Origin: Aliiroseovarius zhejiangensis
Lineage (GTDB): Bacteria > Pseudomonadota > Alphaproteobacteria > Rhodobacterales > Rhodobacteraceae
Direction of reading: 5' to 3'
NCBI RefSeq assembly: GCF_014656375.1
Contig: NZ_BNCH01000005.1
Location: forward strand, 186,001 to 250,000
DNA length: 64,000 nt
A program made the position numbers and the translations under genes. The notes under the pieces were generated by a model. It was given only the letters and a program-made list of their open reading frames with translations, had not been told where the DNA came from and did not search any database. Positions within the stretch are counted from its first letter, which is position 1. Each line of letters starts with the position of its first letter. Positions 55,572 to 64,000 of the stretch are shown here, in pieces.

Positions 55572-56711
55572 ATGGTTCCTGCGTCGACCGTTGCCCGGTT
55601 CCGAAATGCAGCACCCTTTGGGGTCTCGCTTCTGCTGCCGGTTCTGGTATGCATCGCCGCGTGGAAGGGCGGGTGGTATTTGATCTTGCCCCCGCTGGGG
55701 ACTTGGTGGCTCTATGCTATGTTGGACGCCGCGATCGGGCGATATTCTGATAATGCAGACCCTGACACACCTGAAAATGATCTTTTTTGGTATCGTCTGA
55801 TCACGCTGATCTGGTTCCCCATACAGGTCGTGATGATCTTCGGCATGATCTGGTATGTCACCGGCGCAAGCCACCTGTCCCTGGCCGAGAAGTTCGGAGT
55901 GTTTTTCGGTGTGGGTGTCCTGTCAGGGGCGGTCGGCATCGTCTATGCGCATGAGTTGATGCACCAAGCCAACCGGTTGGAACGTTGGCTGGCCGACCTG
56001 CTGCTGGCCATGGTGCTTTACAGCCATTTCCGAACCGAGCATTTGCTGGTTCACCATCCTTATGTCGGCACAACGCGCGACGCCGTGACCGCGCGATACA
56101 ACGAAGGGTTTCACCGCTATTTCTTCCGCGTCATTCGGGAATCGCCGGTGTCGGCCTGGCGCGCCGAAAAGGCGATGCTGGCGCGGCGGGGGCTGTCTGT
56201 CTTGGATGGATCGAACCCGTTCTGGCGCTATGGCGCGTTGCAACTGACGTTCTGCATTCTGGCGGTTCTGATCGGCGGTTGGCTGGGTCTGGCGTTGTTT
56301 GCATTTCAGGCTCTGATTGCGATCTGGCAGTTGGAGCTGACAAACTATGTCGAACATTACGGCCTGACCCGCAAACATCTGGGTGACGGCAAATATGAAC
56401 GCGTGATGCCCCGTCACAGCTGGAACGCAGACCACCGCGCGTCAAACTGGCTGTTGATCAACCTTCAACGCCATTCCGACCATCATTACAAACCCGCGCG
56501 GCGGTTTCCGTTGTTGCAGACCTTTCCCGATGACGAGGCACCGCAACTGCCCTTTGGTTATCCGGTGATGACGGTGGCGGCGATGATCCCGCCCGTCTGG
56601 CGACGCGTGATGAACCCGCGCGTCAGGGCGTGGCGCAAGCTGCATTACCCCGAGATCACCGATTGGAGCGCCTATAAGGCCGGCACCCTGCCGCCGCCGG
56701 GGCTGCGTTAA
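55572..56711 (+). CDS. Alkane 1-monooxygenase (AlkB-type di-iron membrane hydroxylase)
   Basis: Integral-membrane di-iron enzyme that hydroxylates terminal carbons of medium-chain alkanes. 379 residues with about six membrane segments and all the histidine boxes: HELMHQ (near residue 127), EHLLVHHPYVGT, NYVEHYGL and LQRHSDHHYKPARRFPLL. The NYVEHYGL and LQRHSDHH motifs separate it from fatty-acid desaturases. The ATG at 55572 follows AAAGGA. No rubredoxin gene is adjacent. Its stop interlocks with the convergent GST gene (TTAA). Confidence 0.92.
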   Translation: MVPASTVARFRNAAPFGVSLLLPVLVCIAAWKGGWYLILPPLGTWWLYAMLDAAIGRYSDNADPDTPENDLFWYRLITLIWFPIQVVMIFGMIWYVTGASHLSLAEKFGVFFGVGVLSGAVGIVYAHELMHQANRLERWLADLLLAMVLYSHFRTEHLLVHHPYVGTTRDAVTARYNEGFHRYFFRVIRESPVSAWRAEKAMLARRGLSVLDGSNPFWRYGALQLTFCILAVLIGGWLGLALFAFQALIAIWQLELTNYVEHYGLTRKHLGDGKYERVMPRHSWNADHRASNWLLINLQRHSDHHYKPARRFPLLQTFPDDEAPQLPFGYPVMTVAAMIPPVWRRVMNPRVRAWRKLHYPEITDWSAYKAGTLPPPGLR

Positions 56712-57331
56712 GGGAAGTGTGTGGGCGTGTCGCCCGCCTGCCATGGCGGATATTTCTGCATGACACGGGCCAGACGCTCGCTGGTCAGAAATGTCTCTAA
56801 CCATGCGGAAACGCGCGGTGTTGCTTCGGTATCAAAGCGCGGTTTGTCGATCATCGCGAACTGGCGCACGAAGGGCAGGGTGGCGAGATCGGCCAGTGTC
56901 GGTCGTCTGCCATACAGCCAACCGTCAGCCAGTTGCGGCTCAAGCGCGGCCAGAATCTGCATGGCTTCGGCACGCGTTTCTTCGGGGTCGCTGTCGGGGT
57001 GGCGCACGGCATATTTCGTCAGATCAAGCGCGCGTTTGAACGGGCCGTCAAACAGCTCGACCAGATCACGCCCTTCATTGGGCATGTCGCACAACCCTTT
57101 GGGATCATTCTGCGCCAAGGCCCAACGCATGATGTCGAAGCTTTCGTCCAAAACGCCTTCGGCCGTCACCAGACACGGGACCGTTGCCGAGGGCGAGGCG
57201 TCAAGGAACGCCGTCGGCTTGTCGCGCAACAGGATCTCGCGCAGCTCGACCTGCACGCCGCTGCTGGCAATCGCCAGCCGTGCGCGGATCGCATAGGGGC
57301 AGCGTCGGAAGGAATAGAGGACAGGTATCAT
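56708..57331 (-). CDS. Glutathione S-transferase family protein
   Basis: 207-residue GST with a thioredoxin-like N-terminal domain (IPVLYSFRRCPYAIRARLAI, with CPYA in the active-site position as in omega/GrxB-like proteins; then ASPSATVPCLV with the cis-Pro) and an all-helical C-terminal domain (LYGRRPTLADLATLPFVRQF). The Cys near residue 11 suggests thiol transferase or reductase activity. The ATG at 57331 follows AGGAACAGACT. It is downstream of ccrM, separated by a terminator. Confidence 0.85.
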   Translation of the reverse strand: MIPVLYSFRRCPYAIRARLAIASSGVQVELREILLRDKPTAFLDASPSATVPCLVTAEGVLDESFDIMRWALAQNDPKGLCDMPNEGRDLVELFDGPFKRALDLTKYAVRHPDSDPEETRAEAMQILAALEPQLADGWLYGRRPTLADLATLPFVRQFAMIDKPRFDTEATPRVSAWLETFLTSERLARVMQKYPPWQAGDTPTHFP

Positions 57332-57382
57332 AGTCTGTTCCTGCCTGAAATGGGGCAGGGGGTGCAACCCATCGGCCAACGC

Positions 57383-57411
57383 AAAAAAGCCCCGCCCTTT
57401 GCAGGGCGGGG
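57383..57411 (-). terminator. Rho-independent terminator downstream of ccrM
   Basis: Perfect stem CCCCGCCC (57390-57397) / GGGCGGGG (57404-57411) with a six-base loop and, on the minus strand, six Us from the A run at 57383-57388. It ends ccrM transcription and separates it from the GST gene. Confidence 0.85.
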
Positions 57412-57505
57412 TCAGTCAAGTTGCGCCGTGGCGGGCGGGCCACAGGCACAGGCGGTACGCCGTGTTGCGGGCACTTGTCGTTGCGCCCTGCAAAATCCTT
57501 GAAAA

Positions 57506-58718
<1,213 letters not shown>

Positions 58719-58720
<2 letters not shown>

Positions 58721-59357
58721 AGTCACTTACATTTTCTTGTTGATACAAGATATTGTGCACCGGTTTGAACGAACGTCTATGGTGTGGGGTCACACCAAGA
58801 TTTCGGAGCGCCAATCTGTGGCTTTTCGACGGGTAACCTGCGTTCGTCTCCCACCCATAGCCGGGAAACTGTTGCGCCAAATCCACCATGATCCGGTCGC
58901 GGGTGATTTTGGCGATGATCGAGGCGGCGGAAATCGACACCGAGCGCGCATCGCCTTTGACGATGGTCTCGGACGACAGGGTCAACCCGCGCGGTGTCAT
59001 GTTGCCGTCGATCAACACGTGATCGGGCGGTATGGGCAGCCCCGCAATCGCACGTTCCATCGCCAGATGGCTGGCGCGCAGAATGTTGAATCTGTCAATC
59101 TCCTCGACCGTCGCGTGGGCGATGGAGACCTCGGCGCAGGACATGATGGCATCGAACAGGTCCTCGCGCCGCCGGGCGGTCAGGGCTTTGGAATCGTTCA
59201 GACCGTCGGGAATGCAAGTCGGGTTCAGCACCACCGCCGCCGCCGTGACAGGCCCGGCCAACGGCCCGCGCCCGACCTCGTCCACACCGGCAATCCGGGC
59301 AAGGCCGCGTGCCATCGCGGCAGTTTCAAAGCTGTAATCCGGAACGTGTCTGGTCAT
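58719..59357 (-). CDS. rnhB: Ribonuclease HII
   Basis: Removes ribonucleotides and RNA primers from DNA. 212 residues. The ATG at 59357 (MTRHVPDYSFE) gives the usual length. The catalytic pair is in IAGVDEVGRGPLAGPVTAAA (D-E), with VLIDGNMTP and the GDARSVSISAASIIAKITRD block. The stop codon sits inside the GANTC cluster before ccrM. A terminator for the gene upstream lies just before its start. Confidence 0.93.
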
Positions 59358-59393
59358 GCCCCTGCGTGGCCGATCCAACCTGCCCCTGCAAGC

Positions 59394-59421
59394 AAAAAAA
59401 GGCGGGAGGCGAACCTCCCGC
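59394..59421 (-). terminator. Rho-independent terminator between 59474 gene and rnhB
   Basis: Stem GCGGGAGG (59402-59409) / CCTCCCGC (59414-59421) with a CGAA tetraloop. On the minus strand it runs into seven Us (A run 59394-59400). It ends transcription of the secreted-protein gene upstream, so rnhB needs its own promoter. Confidence 0.85.
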
Positions 59422-59473
59422 AAGTTTCACGGCGTGCCAGGTTAGGGACGCCACGCCGCTGCTCGATGTTGGG

Positions 59474-59962
59474 TCAGTAATACCGCGACTGGCGATAGCC
59501 ATGCTTACGCAAGCAACGCGGATAATAGACTTTGCGGGTCACATAGGTGCCCTGCTTGTTGCGCGCCACGATCGTGTCGCGACAGCTGCGCGGCAGCTTG
59601 GAATAGTATGAGAAGTTCCGCTTCATGCAGCGTTTGCTGAAGAATTTCCGCTTTCCGTCCTGCATCCGATAGGTGCGCAGACAATCTGAGGGAAGGATCA
59701 GGTGTCGCGGGACAGGTTTTCGGTGAACCTTTCTGGGTGGGTATTTTCGTTTGTACGTATCTTTGTTCGCTCCGTCATCGTCCGACAACAGAATACCCAG
59801 GGTTGCGAGGCCCAGCAGCAACCCAAGGATTGCGGTGGTATCGTCATGGTCGTTGCGCGATCCCCAGTCATTGGCGGAAACCGGGGCAACAGACAGCGCC
59901 AGCGCAAGCGTGGCGCTGAGCGCGAATTTCAAAGGCAAGATCGTCAGGCGGCGTGTCATCAT
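59474..59962 (-). CDS. Secreted hypothetical protein with basic, Cys-containing C-terminal domain
   Basis: Not assigned to a named family. From the ATG at 59962 (AAAGGACAC upstream; a second ATG follows at 59959) it has about 162 residues. A signal peptide ends in APVSA, followed by a short acidic stretch, a hydrophobic segment (AILGLLLGLATLGILLSD), then an Arg/Lys/Tyr-rich tail with four Cys (DCLRTYR, KRCMKRNF, RSCRDTIV, PRCLRKHGY), likely two disulfides. The product is probably anchored in or exported across the inner membrane. It is divergent from the small secreted protein at 60116. Confidence 0.75.
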   Translation of the reverse strand: MMTRRLTILPLKFALSATLALALSVAPVSANDWGSRNDHDDTTAILGLLLGLATLGILLSDDDGANKDTYKRKYPPRKVHRKPVPRHLILPSDCLRTYRMQDGKRKFFSKRCMKRNFSYYSKLPRSCRDTIVARNKQGTYVTRKVYYPRCLRKHGYRQSRYY

Positions 59963-60115
59963 GTGTCCTTTCGGCAAGGCATCCTTGGGGACGCGTGGAA
60001 GATGATCCAAGAATGCGGCCCCCCCGCCAGGCCAAGCAATAACGCCGCAGTGTTATCGCCTATCAACCGCTTTGATATTGATTAACCCACGGGCGCGCCG
60101 CATGGTTTGCACTTG

Positions 60116-60400
60116 ATGAAACAGACACTCTTTGCCCTTGCGCTTTCCCTGTATGCCCTGCCGTCCCAGGCGGGGTGTTATGCGGATTACAAAGCGAAAC
60201 AGGATGACCCGCTCAGGCTGCATTACGGCGTTGTTGAACTGCCGGATGCTGCGTGCAACAACCGACAGGCCGCCACGCGGCAGGTGCAGCAACGGCTGGA
60301 GGATCAGGGGTGGCACCTTCTGAAGATCCAGTCCATTTTTGACGAGTCGGGCCTGAAGGAAAGGAAAGAAAGTGCCGGAGAATTCTTCCTTCGCTTCTGA
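60116..60400 (+). CDS. Small secreted hypothetical protein (94 aa)
   Basis: Signal peptide (1-19, ending PSQA), then a mature protein starting GCYADYKAKQDDPLRLHYGV with two Cys (CYADY, DAACNN) that could form a disulfide. The residue at -3 is Gln rather than Leu or Ile, so a lipobox is unlikely. The C-terminal half is helical, then ESAGEFFLRF. The ribosome binding site is weak. Its last 29 bases overlap the start of the winged-helix membrane protein, implying coupled expression and a possible joint function. Confidence 0.75.
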   Translation: MKQTLFALALSLYALPSQAGCYADYKAKQDDPLRLHYGVVELPDAACNNRQAATRQVQQRLEDQGWHLLKIQSIFDESGLKERKESAGEFFLRF

Positions 60401-61076
60401 CGCGCGGCGGGTGTCGAACCGGGTGGTCGTGGCAGGGATCGCCGCGATCGTCGCGATCCTGCTGGTCGCGGCCATCGTACTGTTCATGACCCTGCCCGAC
60501 GCCAATGCCTTCAATGCGCGCGTCGAACAGATTTTTATCGAGAATGATGGCCTGACCTCGGGCGCTGAAATCAAGCTTCTGGAAATCCTTGCCCAATCCG
60601 GAACCGCCTTTGCGGACACGCTGACCAGCTATCGCATGGTGATCTTCGTGCTTCTGGTATTTGCCACCGCGCTGCTGATCGCGGCCCTGGTGTTTCTGTT
60701 GACGATCATCGGCCTGAACCGCCGCATGGGCGAGATCGAGCGCGCCGGCATTCAGGTCAACTCGCTTCTGATCAGCCGCGAGGAACGCACGGTTTACCTG
60801 AACAACATGGAATTTGCCCTGACCGAAGCGGCCATCGAAACGCTGTCGGCCCTGGCCGAGGCGCGGATGGATGAAGAAGTGCTTTCCGGGTCGGAACTGG
60901 AGGCCCTGATCTCGGGCCGCGACCCGGCCGATTGCGACGAAGCCGCCGGTGCCACCCGCATCAAACGCCTGCGTGATGCGCTGGGCAACCAGATGATCAG
61001 CGAACTTCTGGTCAAAACCATCGCGCGCCGCGGCTACATGCTGTCGATCGACAAGGATGTCATTCGGATGCTGTAA
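60372..61076 (+). CDS. Membrane-anchored protein with C-terminal OmpR/PhoB-type winged helix
   Basis: 234 residues. Two hydrophobic segments (about 18-41 and 89-114) flank a 47-residue loop that should face the periplasm. After TM2, from residue 135, comes an OmpR/PhoB-like wHTH: ERTVYLNNMEFALTEAAIET, the helix after it, ATRIKRLRDALGNQ and the wing ISELLVKTIARRGYMLSI. There is no receiver domain. The GTG start has AAAGGA nine bases upstream. Unlike ToxR or CadC, the DNA-binding domain is C-terminal. A one-component envelope sensor is proposed. Confidence 0.8.
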   Translation: MPENSSFASDARRVSNRVVVAGIAAIVAILLVAAIVLFMTLPDANAFNARVEQIFIENDGLTSGAEIKLLEILAQSGTAFADTLTSYRMVIFVLLVFATALLIAALVFLLTIIGLNRRMGEIERAGIQVNSLLISREERTVYLNNMEFALTEAAIETLSALAEARMDEEVLSGSELEALISGRDPADCDEAAGATRIKRLRDALGNQMISELLVKTIARRGYMLSIDKDVIRML

Positions 61077-61238
61077 AGATCTGCTGTGGGTTGAAGCCGC
61101 GACATGTCAGAGGCTGGCACAGACCGGCCGTGACCAAGATCGCTGATGACCCAAGAACCGAAAGACGGTCGAGCGACTTTGGGGCCGCTTGACCGTTTGC
61201 GGTTTTACGCGATGGGCGCGTCAAAACATATTAGGTGC

Positions 61239-61418
61239 TCAGCGTGTGGCAGCCCGTTTCTGTTGCGCCTCGACAAACATGTTCCAAGCGACCAGCTGAG
61301 GGGGGACCGGTGGGATGAATGGGATCAGATTCTGATCCTTTTCACATACGGGATCGGCATCTTTATCCTCGAACAGTTCGGGGAACATTTCTTGAAGATC
61401 AGCTTTGCAAACCATCAT
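61239..61418 (-). CDS. Possible small protein (59 aa) downstream of the DUF1127 gene
   Basis: Reads MMVCKADLQEMFPELFEDKD, then an acidic and proline-rich middle (FIPPVPPQ) and a basic end (AQQKRAATR). The start follows a strong AGAGGAG site eight bases away, better than any start on the opposite strand here. No known domain. Apart from this ORF and the hairpin at 61463-61494, the 432 bases between 61076 and 61509 hold nothing recognised. Existence rests on the ribosome binding site alone. Confidence 0.4.
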   Translation of the reverse strand: MMVCKADLQEMFPELFEDKDADPVCEKDQNLIPFIPPVPPQLVAWNMFVEAQQKRAATR

Positions 61419-61462
61419 GGCGGAAGCTCCTCTGTTGCGCGTGCAGTTGGGACGGGTTCAAT

Positions 61463-61494
61463 GTGACGAGACCGGGATCAACAGGTCCCGTCAC
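61463..61494 (-). terminator. Long hairpin downstream of the DUF1127 gene
   Basis: GTGACGAGACC (61463-61473) pairs with GGTCCCGTCAC (61484-61494) with a single mismatch and a ten-base loop, 14 bases after the DUF1127 stop. There is no U tract, so it may be a 3'-end stability element or a factor-dependent stop rather than a classic terminator. Confidence 0.4.
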
Positions 61495-61508
61495 CAGTGT
61501 CTGCAGCG

Positions 61509-61820
61509 TCAGCACGCCCGCTGCATCGCAGCTTGTTCGGCAATCGTGTGAACGTCGTTTGACGCCAGGGGCTGCATCCCAAGCTCGCGATCATCAAAGG
61601 CATCGACGACGCGCTTGATGTCACTGCGCCGAAGGCCGATGTCGTCCAGGGTCCAATCATCCAAAGCCTGCAGCGCCGCGGTCATCTTGCGTCGTTTCCA
61701 TTGCCTTATTACGGCCCTTCGCCAGCGGGAAAACAACGGTTCGGATGTTTCCTCCGAGGCCATGGTCAGATGCTGGTTGCGTTGATTCAAGTAGTTTCGG
61801 TGTGACAAAACGGGATGCAT
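61509..61820 (-). CDS. DUF1127-domain protein
   Basis: 103 residues from the ATG at 61820 (GGAG seven bases upstream). The C-terminal part (about 35-85) is a DUF1127/YjiS-like module: RRAVIRQWKRRKMTAALQAL, DDWTLDDIGLRRSDIKRVVD. Small DUF1127 proteins bind RNA or affect phosphate and carbon metabolism in Agrobacterium and Rhodobacter, but this longer form has no assigned role. The upstream region holds two TGATCA palindromes (61922-61936). Confidence 0.82.
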   Translation of the reverse strand: MHPVLSHRNYLNQRNQHLTMASEETSEPLFSRWRRAVIRQWKRRKMTAALQALDDWTLDDIGLRRSDIKRVVDAFDDRELGMQPLASNDVHTIAEQAAMQRAC

Positions 61821-62836
61821 GTCGTTCTCCGGTAGTCTGAGTGTTGAGCTGGACACCACACGCAGAAAGCACCGAACAGATCTCTCCGTTCGCTGCGGCG
61901 TTGGTGCCTGTACATGTCATGTGATCAGGTTGATCAGATTTCCCCGAGGCAGAGCGCGACACAACAGTCCGCCCCACCCGGGGCTACCGGCGGTTCAGTA
62001 GAGTTCCTGCGAAGTGCAGTACCTTCTTATGTAAATCGCGCATCATCATGTGATTGATATGGACCTTCGCCATCGCATCTTCAAGCCACCCCCGGCCTCT
62101 GCGACCTTCCGACGCGAGTTTCCGCTGATCAAACCATAAAAGTTGACCGGAAAGGTATAATATGTCGGTCCGTGGTCCGTATTGACCAGCCTGCTGACAG
62201 GTGTCAATCAGCCCGACCCAATGCCGAAGTTTGTTTTCAACCAACAGCAGCAACCGCGACCGAAACGGGTACGGTCGGAGGCTGTCAGAAGAACCGGAAA
62301 TGCGCGCAAGCTTTGTCTGGCTTTCTTGAAGGTCTTCGACGGCAATCGAACAAACGAGTAAGCCCGCGTCTGAGATGCGGGTTTGCAAGGTGTTCGGATC
62401 GTGAGGTGAGAAGCTATCCGGTCAGGGTTTCGACGAAAGGATGATCTTTGCAGTATTTCGTCTCGAACCCGCAATGGGTGATCGGAGCCGCGGTTCGCCT
62501 GTGCTTTCGCCTCCCAAGTGTCGATGAAGTGGTTGATCATTGGGGATCTTACACCTGCGACCCGTGCCGCGCTGATCGCACCGATGGTAGGCTTGATGAT
62601 CAGTCCCCAGCGAAAGGCACCGGCAACGACGAGGCGATGATAGAAGTCTACGGTGCAAGTGCTCCCGTTCACCTCGATCCCAGCCATGATGGCCTGAAGG
62701 TGGTTGTTTTTTGAGCTGGAGCAGTCACTGCGGTTATTGAACTCTTCCTACTTTCGAGCTTTTTTCGGGAACCCTGTTTCCAGCGGAAATGAGATGATGG
62801 TCGATCATTGAATACAAGCTTGGCTGGACGATATTT
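61821..62836. other. About 1 kb without a recognisable intact gene
   Basis: No frame here has both a family match and a good start. The longest minus-strand frames (61984-62388, starting at TTG, ending KKVLHFAGTLLNRR; and 62208-62687) overlap each other in different frames and match nothing known. A plus-strand frame from TTG 62448 to 62714 has a fair AAAGGA site but no recognised domain. With the integrase fragment next to it, the stretch looks like decayed or recently inserted DNA. Confidence 0.5.
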
Positions 62837-62920
62837 TCATCTGTGGCGGAGGCGAAGTCTACGGCCCGTGTTCCAAGCGGGGCGAAGCGCGCGAATGGCG
62901 GGCAGGTTTGGTTTTTCCAT
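62837..62920 (-). pseudogene. Truncated start of a tyrosine recombinase/integrase gene
   Basis: A perfect GGAGG lies eight bases before an ATG that opens MEKPNLPAIRALRPAWN, then TGR. This matches, from memory of the family, the N-terminus of a short phage-type integrase common in proteobacteria (typically followed by a KGR-I-x-GQK-x-P stretch and the catalytic domain). After about 20 residues the reading changes to RRLRLRHR and stops; no catalytic R-H-R-Y region follows. It is read as the 5' remnant of a mobile element. Confidence 0.55.
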
Positions 62921-63125
62921 GACTGATCCTCCGATCCGCCATGCCCCCAAGACGACAACCCAACGTTGACCGGAGCACTTTTTCACAAGATGCTGCATCC
63001 GCCCCAGCGGCAGCAGTGAGCCCGCTGCAGACCAACGACGATCGCATGCTGCATTGTAGAAAGCGGCAGATTTGCATCTTACCGAAAGCTGGCCGAGACT
63101 AAGAAGGTCAACAGCGTTCGGGCAG

Positions 63126-63875
63126 ATGGAACATATTGCGAAGAATATTGGGAAAATTTGGCGCGGCGGACGTGCATCGCTTCGCTTTCTGGCGGCTGCG
63201 CCAATCGTAAATGCGCAGGTCGCGCTCAGGGCAAAAGACCGCGAAGACGCGCGTGATATGTTCGCCCGGCATTTCCGTCGATTTCTCGACACTTGTCAGG
63301 CCAGCGTGTCCCTTGATGGCGAATTTCCCGAACCGGGGAAAGGCTGCATCCTTTGCTATAATGAGACGTCCTTTGTTGATGTCGCGGCTTATTGTGTCTC
63401 GATGTGGCCATATGTCGACCGTGCTGCGGCGGCTGATCTCTACGCGTATTTTCCTTTCGCCCGAGCAGCCTGTCGGAAAGCCGCGATCGAGATGGTCCCA
63501 AGGGGAAACCGCGAAGCCACCGATCAATTGCTGGAACGCATGGTCTTAGCAGCAAGACAGGGCGAGAGAGTGGCTTGGGGCGGCGAGGGGCGACTGTCGG
63601 GAAAGGACGGCGTTGGTCGCTTCAAAATCGGCGCCAATCTCATTGCGATCAGAGCTCAGGTGCCTGTGATCCCAGTGGTTTTTCAAGGAGGGCATCACGC
63701 TATGCCACTCGGTACAGTCCGTGCGCGACCGGGCGAAGTCCGCATACGTTTTTGCAAGCCTGTGCCGACCGCGGGCTATGTCGAGGCTGATGCACGCGAA
63801 TTTGCCGACAGATTGCAGAAAGAATTTGTTCGTATCTATCATCAACTGGCAGAGAAACGGCCGGCTCTCTCGTAG
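63126..63875 (+). CDS. PlsC-like lysophospholipid acyltransferase family protein with altered active site
   Basis: 249 residues from the ATG at 63126 (upstream TTG 63072 is in frame; the ribosome binding site is weak). The order of blocks matches LPLAT acyltransferases: CYNETSFVDVAAYCVSM (block I), PFARAACRKAAIEMVPRGN (block II), WGGEGRLSGKDGVGRFKIGA (block III) and VPVIPVVFQGGHHAMPLGTV (block IV). In block I the catalytic His of NHxxxxD is Glu (N-E-T-S-F-V-D), so activity is uncertain. It lies next to the integrase scar. The 125 bases after it show no gene. Confidence 0.7.
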   Translation: MEHIAKNIGKIWRGGRASLRFLAAAPIVNAQVALRAKDREDARDMFARHFRRFLDTCQASVSLDGEFPEPGKGCILCYNETSFVDVAAYCVSMWPYVDRAAAADLYAYFPFARAACRKAAIEMVPRGNREATDQLLERMVLAARQGERVAWGGEGRLSGKDGVGRFKIGANLIAIRAQVPVIPVVFQGGHHAMPLGTVRARPGEVRIRFCKPVPTAGYVEADAREFADRLQKEFVRIYHQLAEKRPALS

Positions 63876-64000
63876 CGCTTTCGATCCAGATACCCCCAAA
63901 TTTGCACGTTGCTTCCCACAGCGTCTTATTCGCATGAAGCCCGGAACAGGTCGGCTAAGAGCTGAGTTTGTGCTATGCTTTCCCGCGATCATTGATGTTT

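Noticed and set aside
61146-61466. 106-residue plus-strand open frame with a zinc-like CSAC pair and a hydrophobic stretch
   Set aside because: No convincing ribosome binding site; its hydrophobic part is antisense to the Asp/Glu-rich minus-strand frame 61239-61418, which has a strong site, and its stop falls in the hairpin downstream of the DUF1127 gene.
62208-62687. 159-codon minus-strand frame with a start near a purine-rich stretch
   Set aside because: No family match, and it overlaps another minus-strand frame (61984-62388) in a different phase; treated as non-coding or decayed DNA.

Overview
The window is chromosomal DNA from an alphaproteobacterium, most likely a roseobacter-type member of the Rhodobacteraceae. 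The evidence is the GC-rich, tightly packed genes, a CcrM-type GANTC methyltransferase, the gene order lptC-lptA-lptB-hpf-ptsN without rpoN, a YlxR-L7Ae fusion between nusA and infB, and a SoeABC-like sulfite dehydrogenase. Nearly all of it is core chromosome. No tRNA, rRNA, CRISPR array or intact insertion sequence was seen. One decayed patch (about 61.8-63.1 kb) carries a truncated integrase start.

Layout. 1-4.9 kb: secB (cut by the window edge), idi, fxsA, a Tim44-like protein, mltA, an Smr protein and a lipoprotein hydrolase. 4.9-14.6 kb: hslVU, a KpsC/KpsS-like protein, hemH, an NDUFAF5-like methyltransferase, comF, a glutaredoxin, a nitrilase-family amidase, a MarR regulator, a GNAT protein, ubiG and a proline iminopeptidase-like hydrolase. 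14.6-20.2 kb: the rimP-nusA-ylxR-infB operon, with a promoter, a structured leader and a strong terminator. 20.2-31.7 kb: a 46-residue conserved-looking ORF, mutT, argJ and a parvulin, divergent from secA; then a PstS-OmpA fusion, radC, dnaJ and dnaK. 31.7-41.3 kb: a DNA-repair AlkB, then a surface-polysaccharide block (ABC-2 permease, cysQ, kdsB, galU, two paralogous glycosyltransferases, a GT14-type transferase and a two-domain sulfotransferase). 41.3-45.2 kb: ptsN, hpf, lptB, lptA, lptC, rnd. 45.2-49.7 kb: soeC, soeB, soeA. 49.9-59.4 kb: an esterase, a divergent Kdo-transferase, lpxK, a DsbA-like protein, dciA, mutY, an alkane monooxygenase, a GST, ccrM and rnhB. 59.4-64 kb: small secreted proteins, a membrane-anchored winged-helix protein, a DUF1127 protein, the integrase scar and a PlsC-like acyltransferase.

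How it fits together. Much of the window serves the envelope: protein export (SecA, SecB, parvulin, DsbA-like), LPS transport (LptABC), Kdo/lipid A (KdsB, the WaaA-like protein, LpxK), peptidoglycan (MltA) and a proposed sulfated polysaccharide. In that last module CysQ would remove the PAP left by the sulfotransferase. Proteostasis (DnaKJ, HslUV) and translation/transcription (RimP, NusA, IF2, HPF) form the second theme. The most unusual items are the two-domain sulfotransferase and its cluster, the transmembrane regulator with its DNA-binding domain at the C-terminus overlapping a secreted small protein, and three GANTC sites within 39 bp before ccrM.
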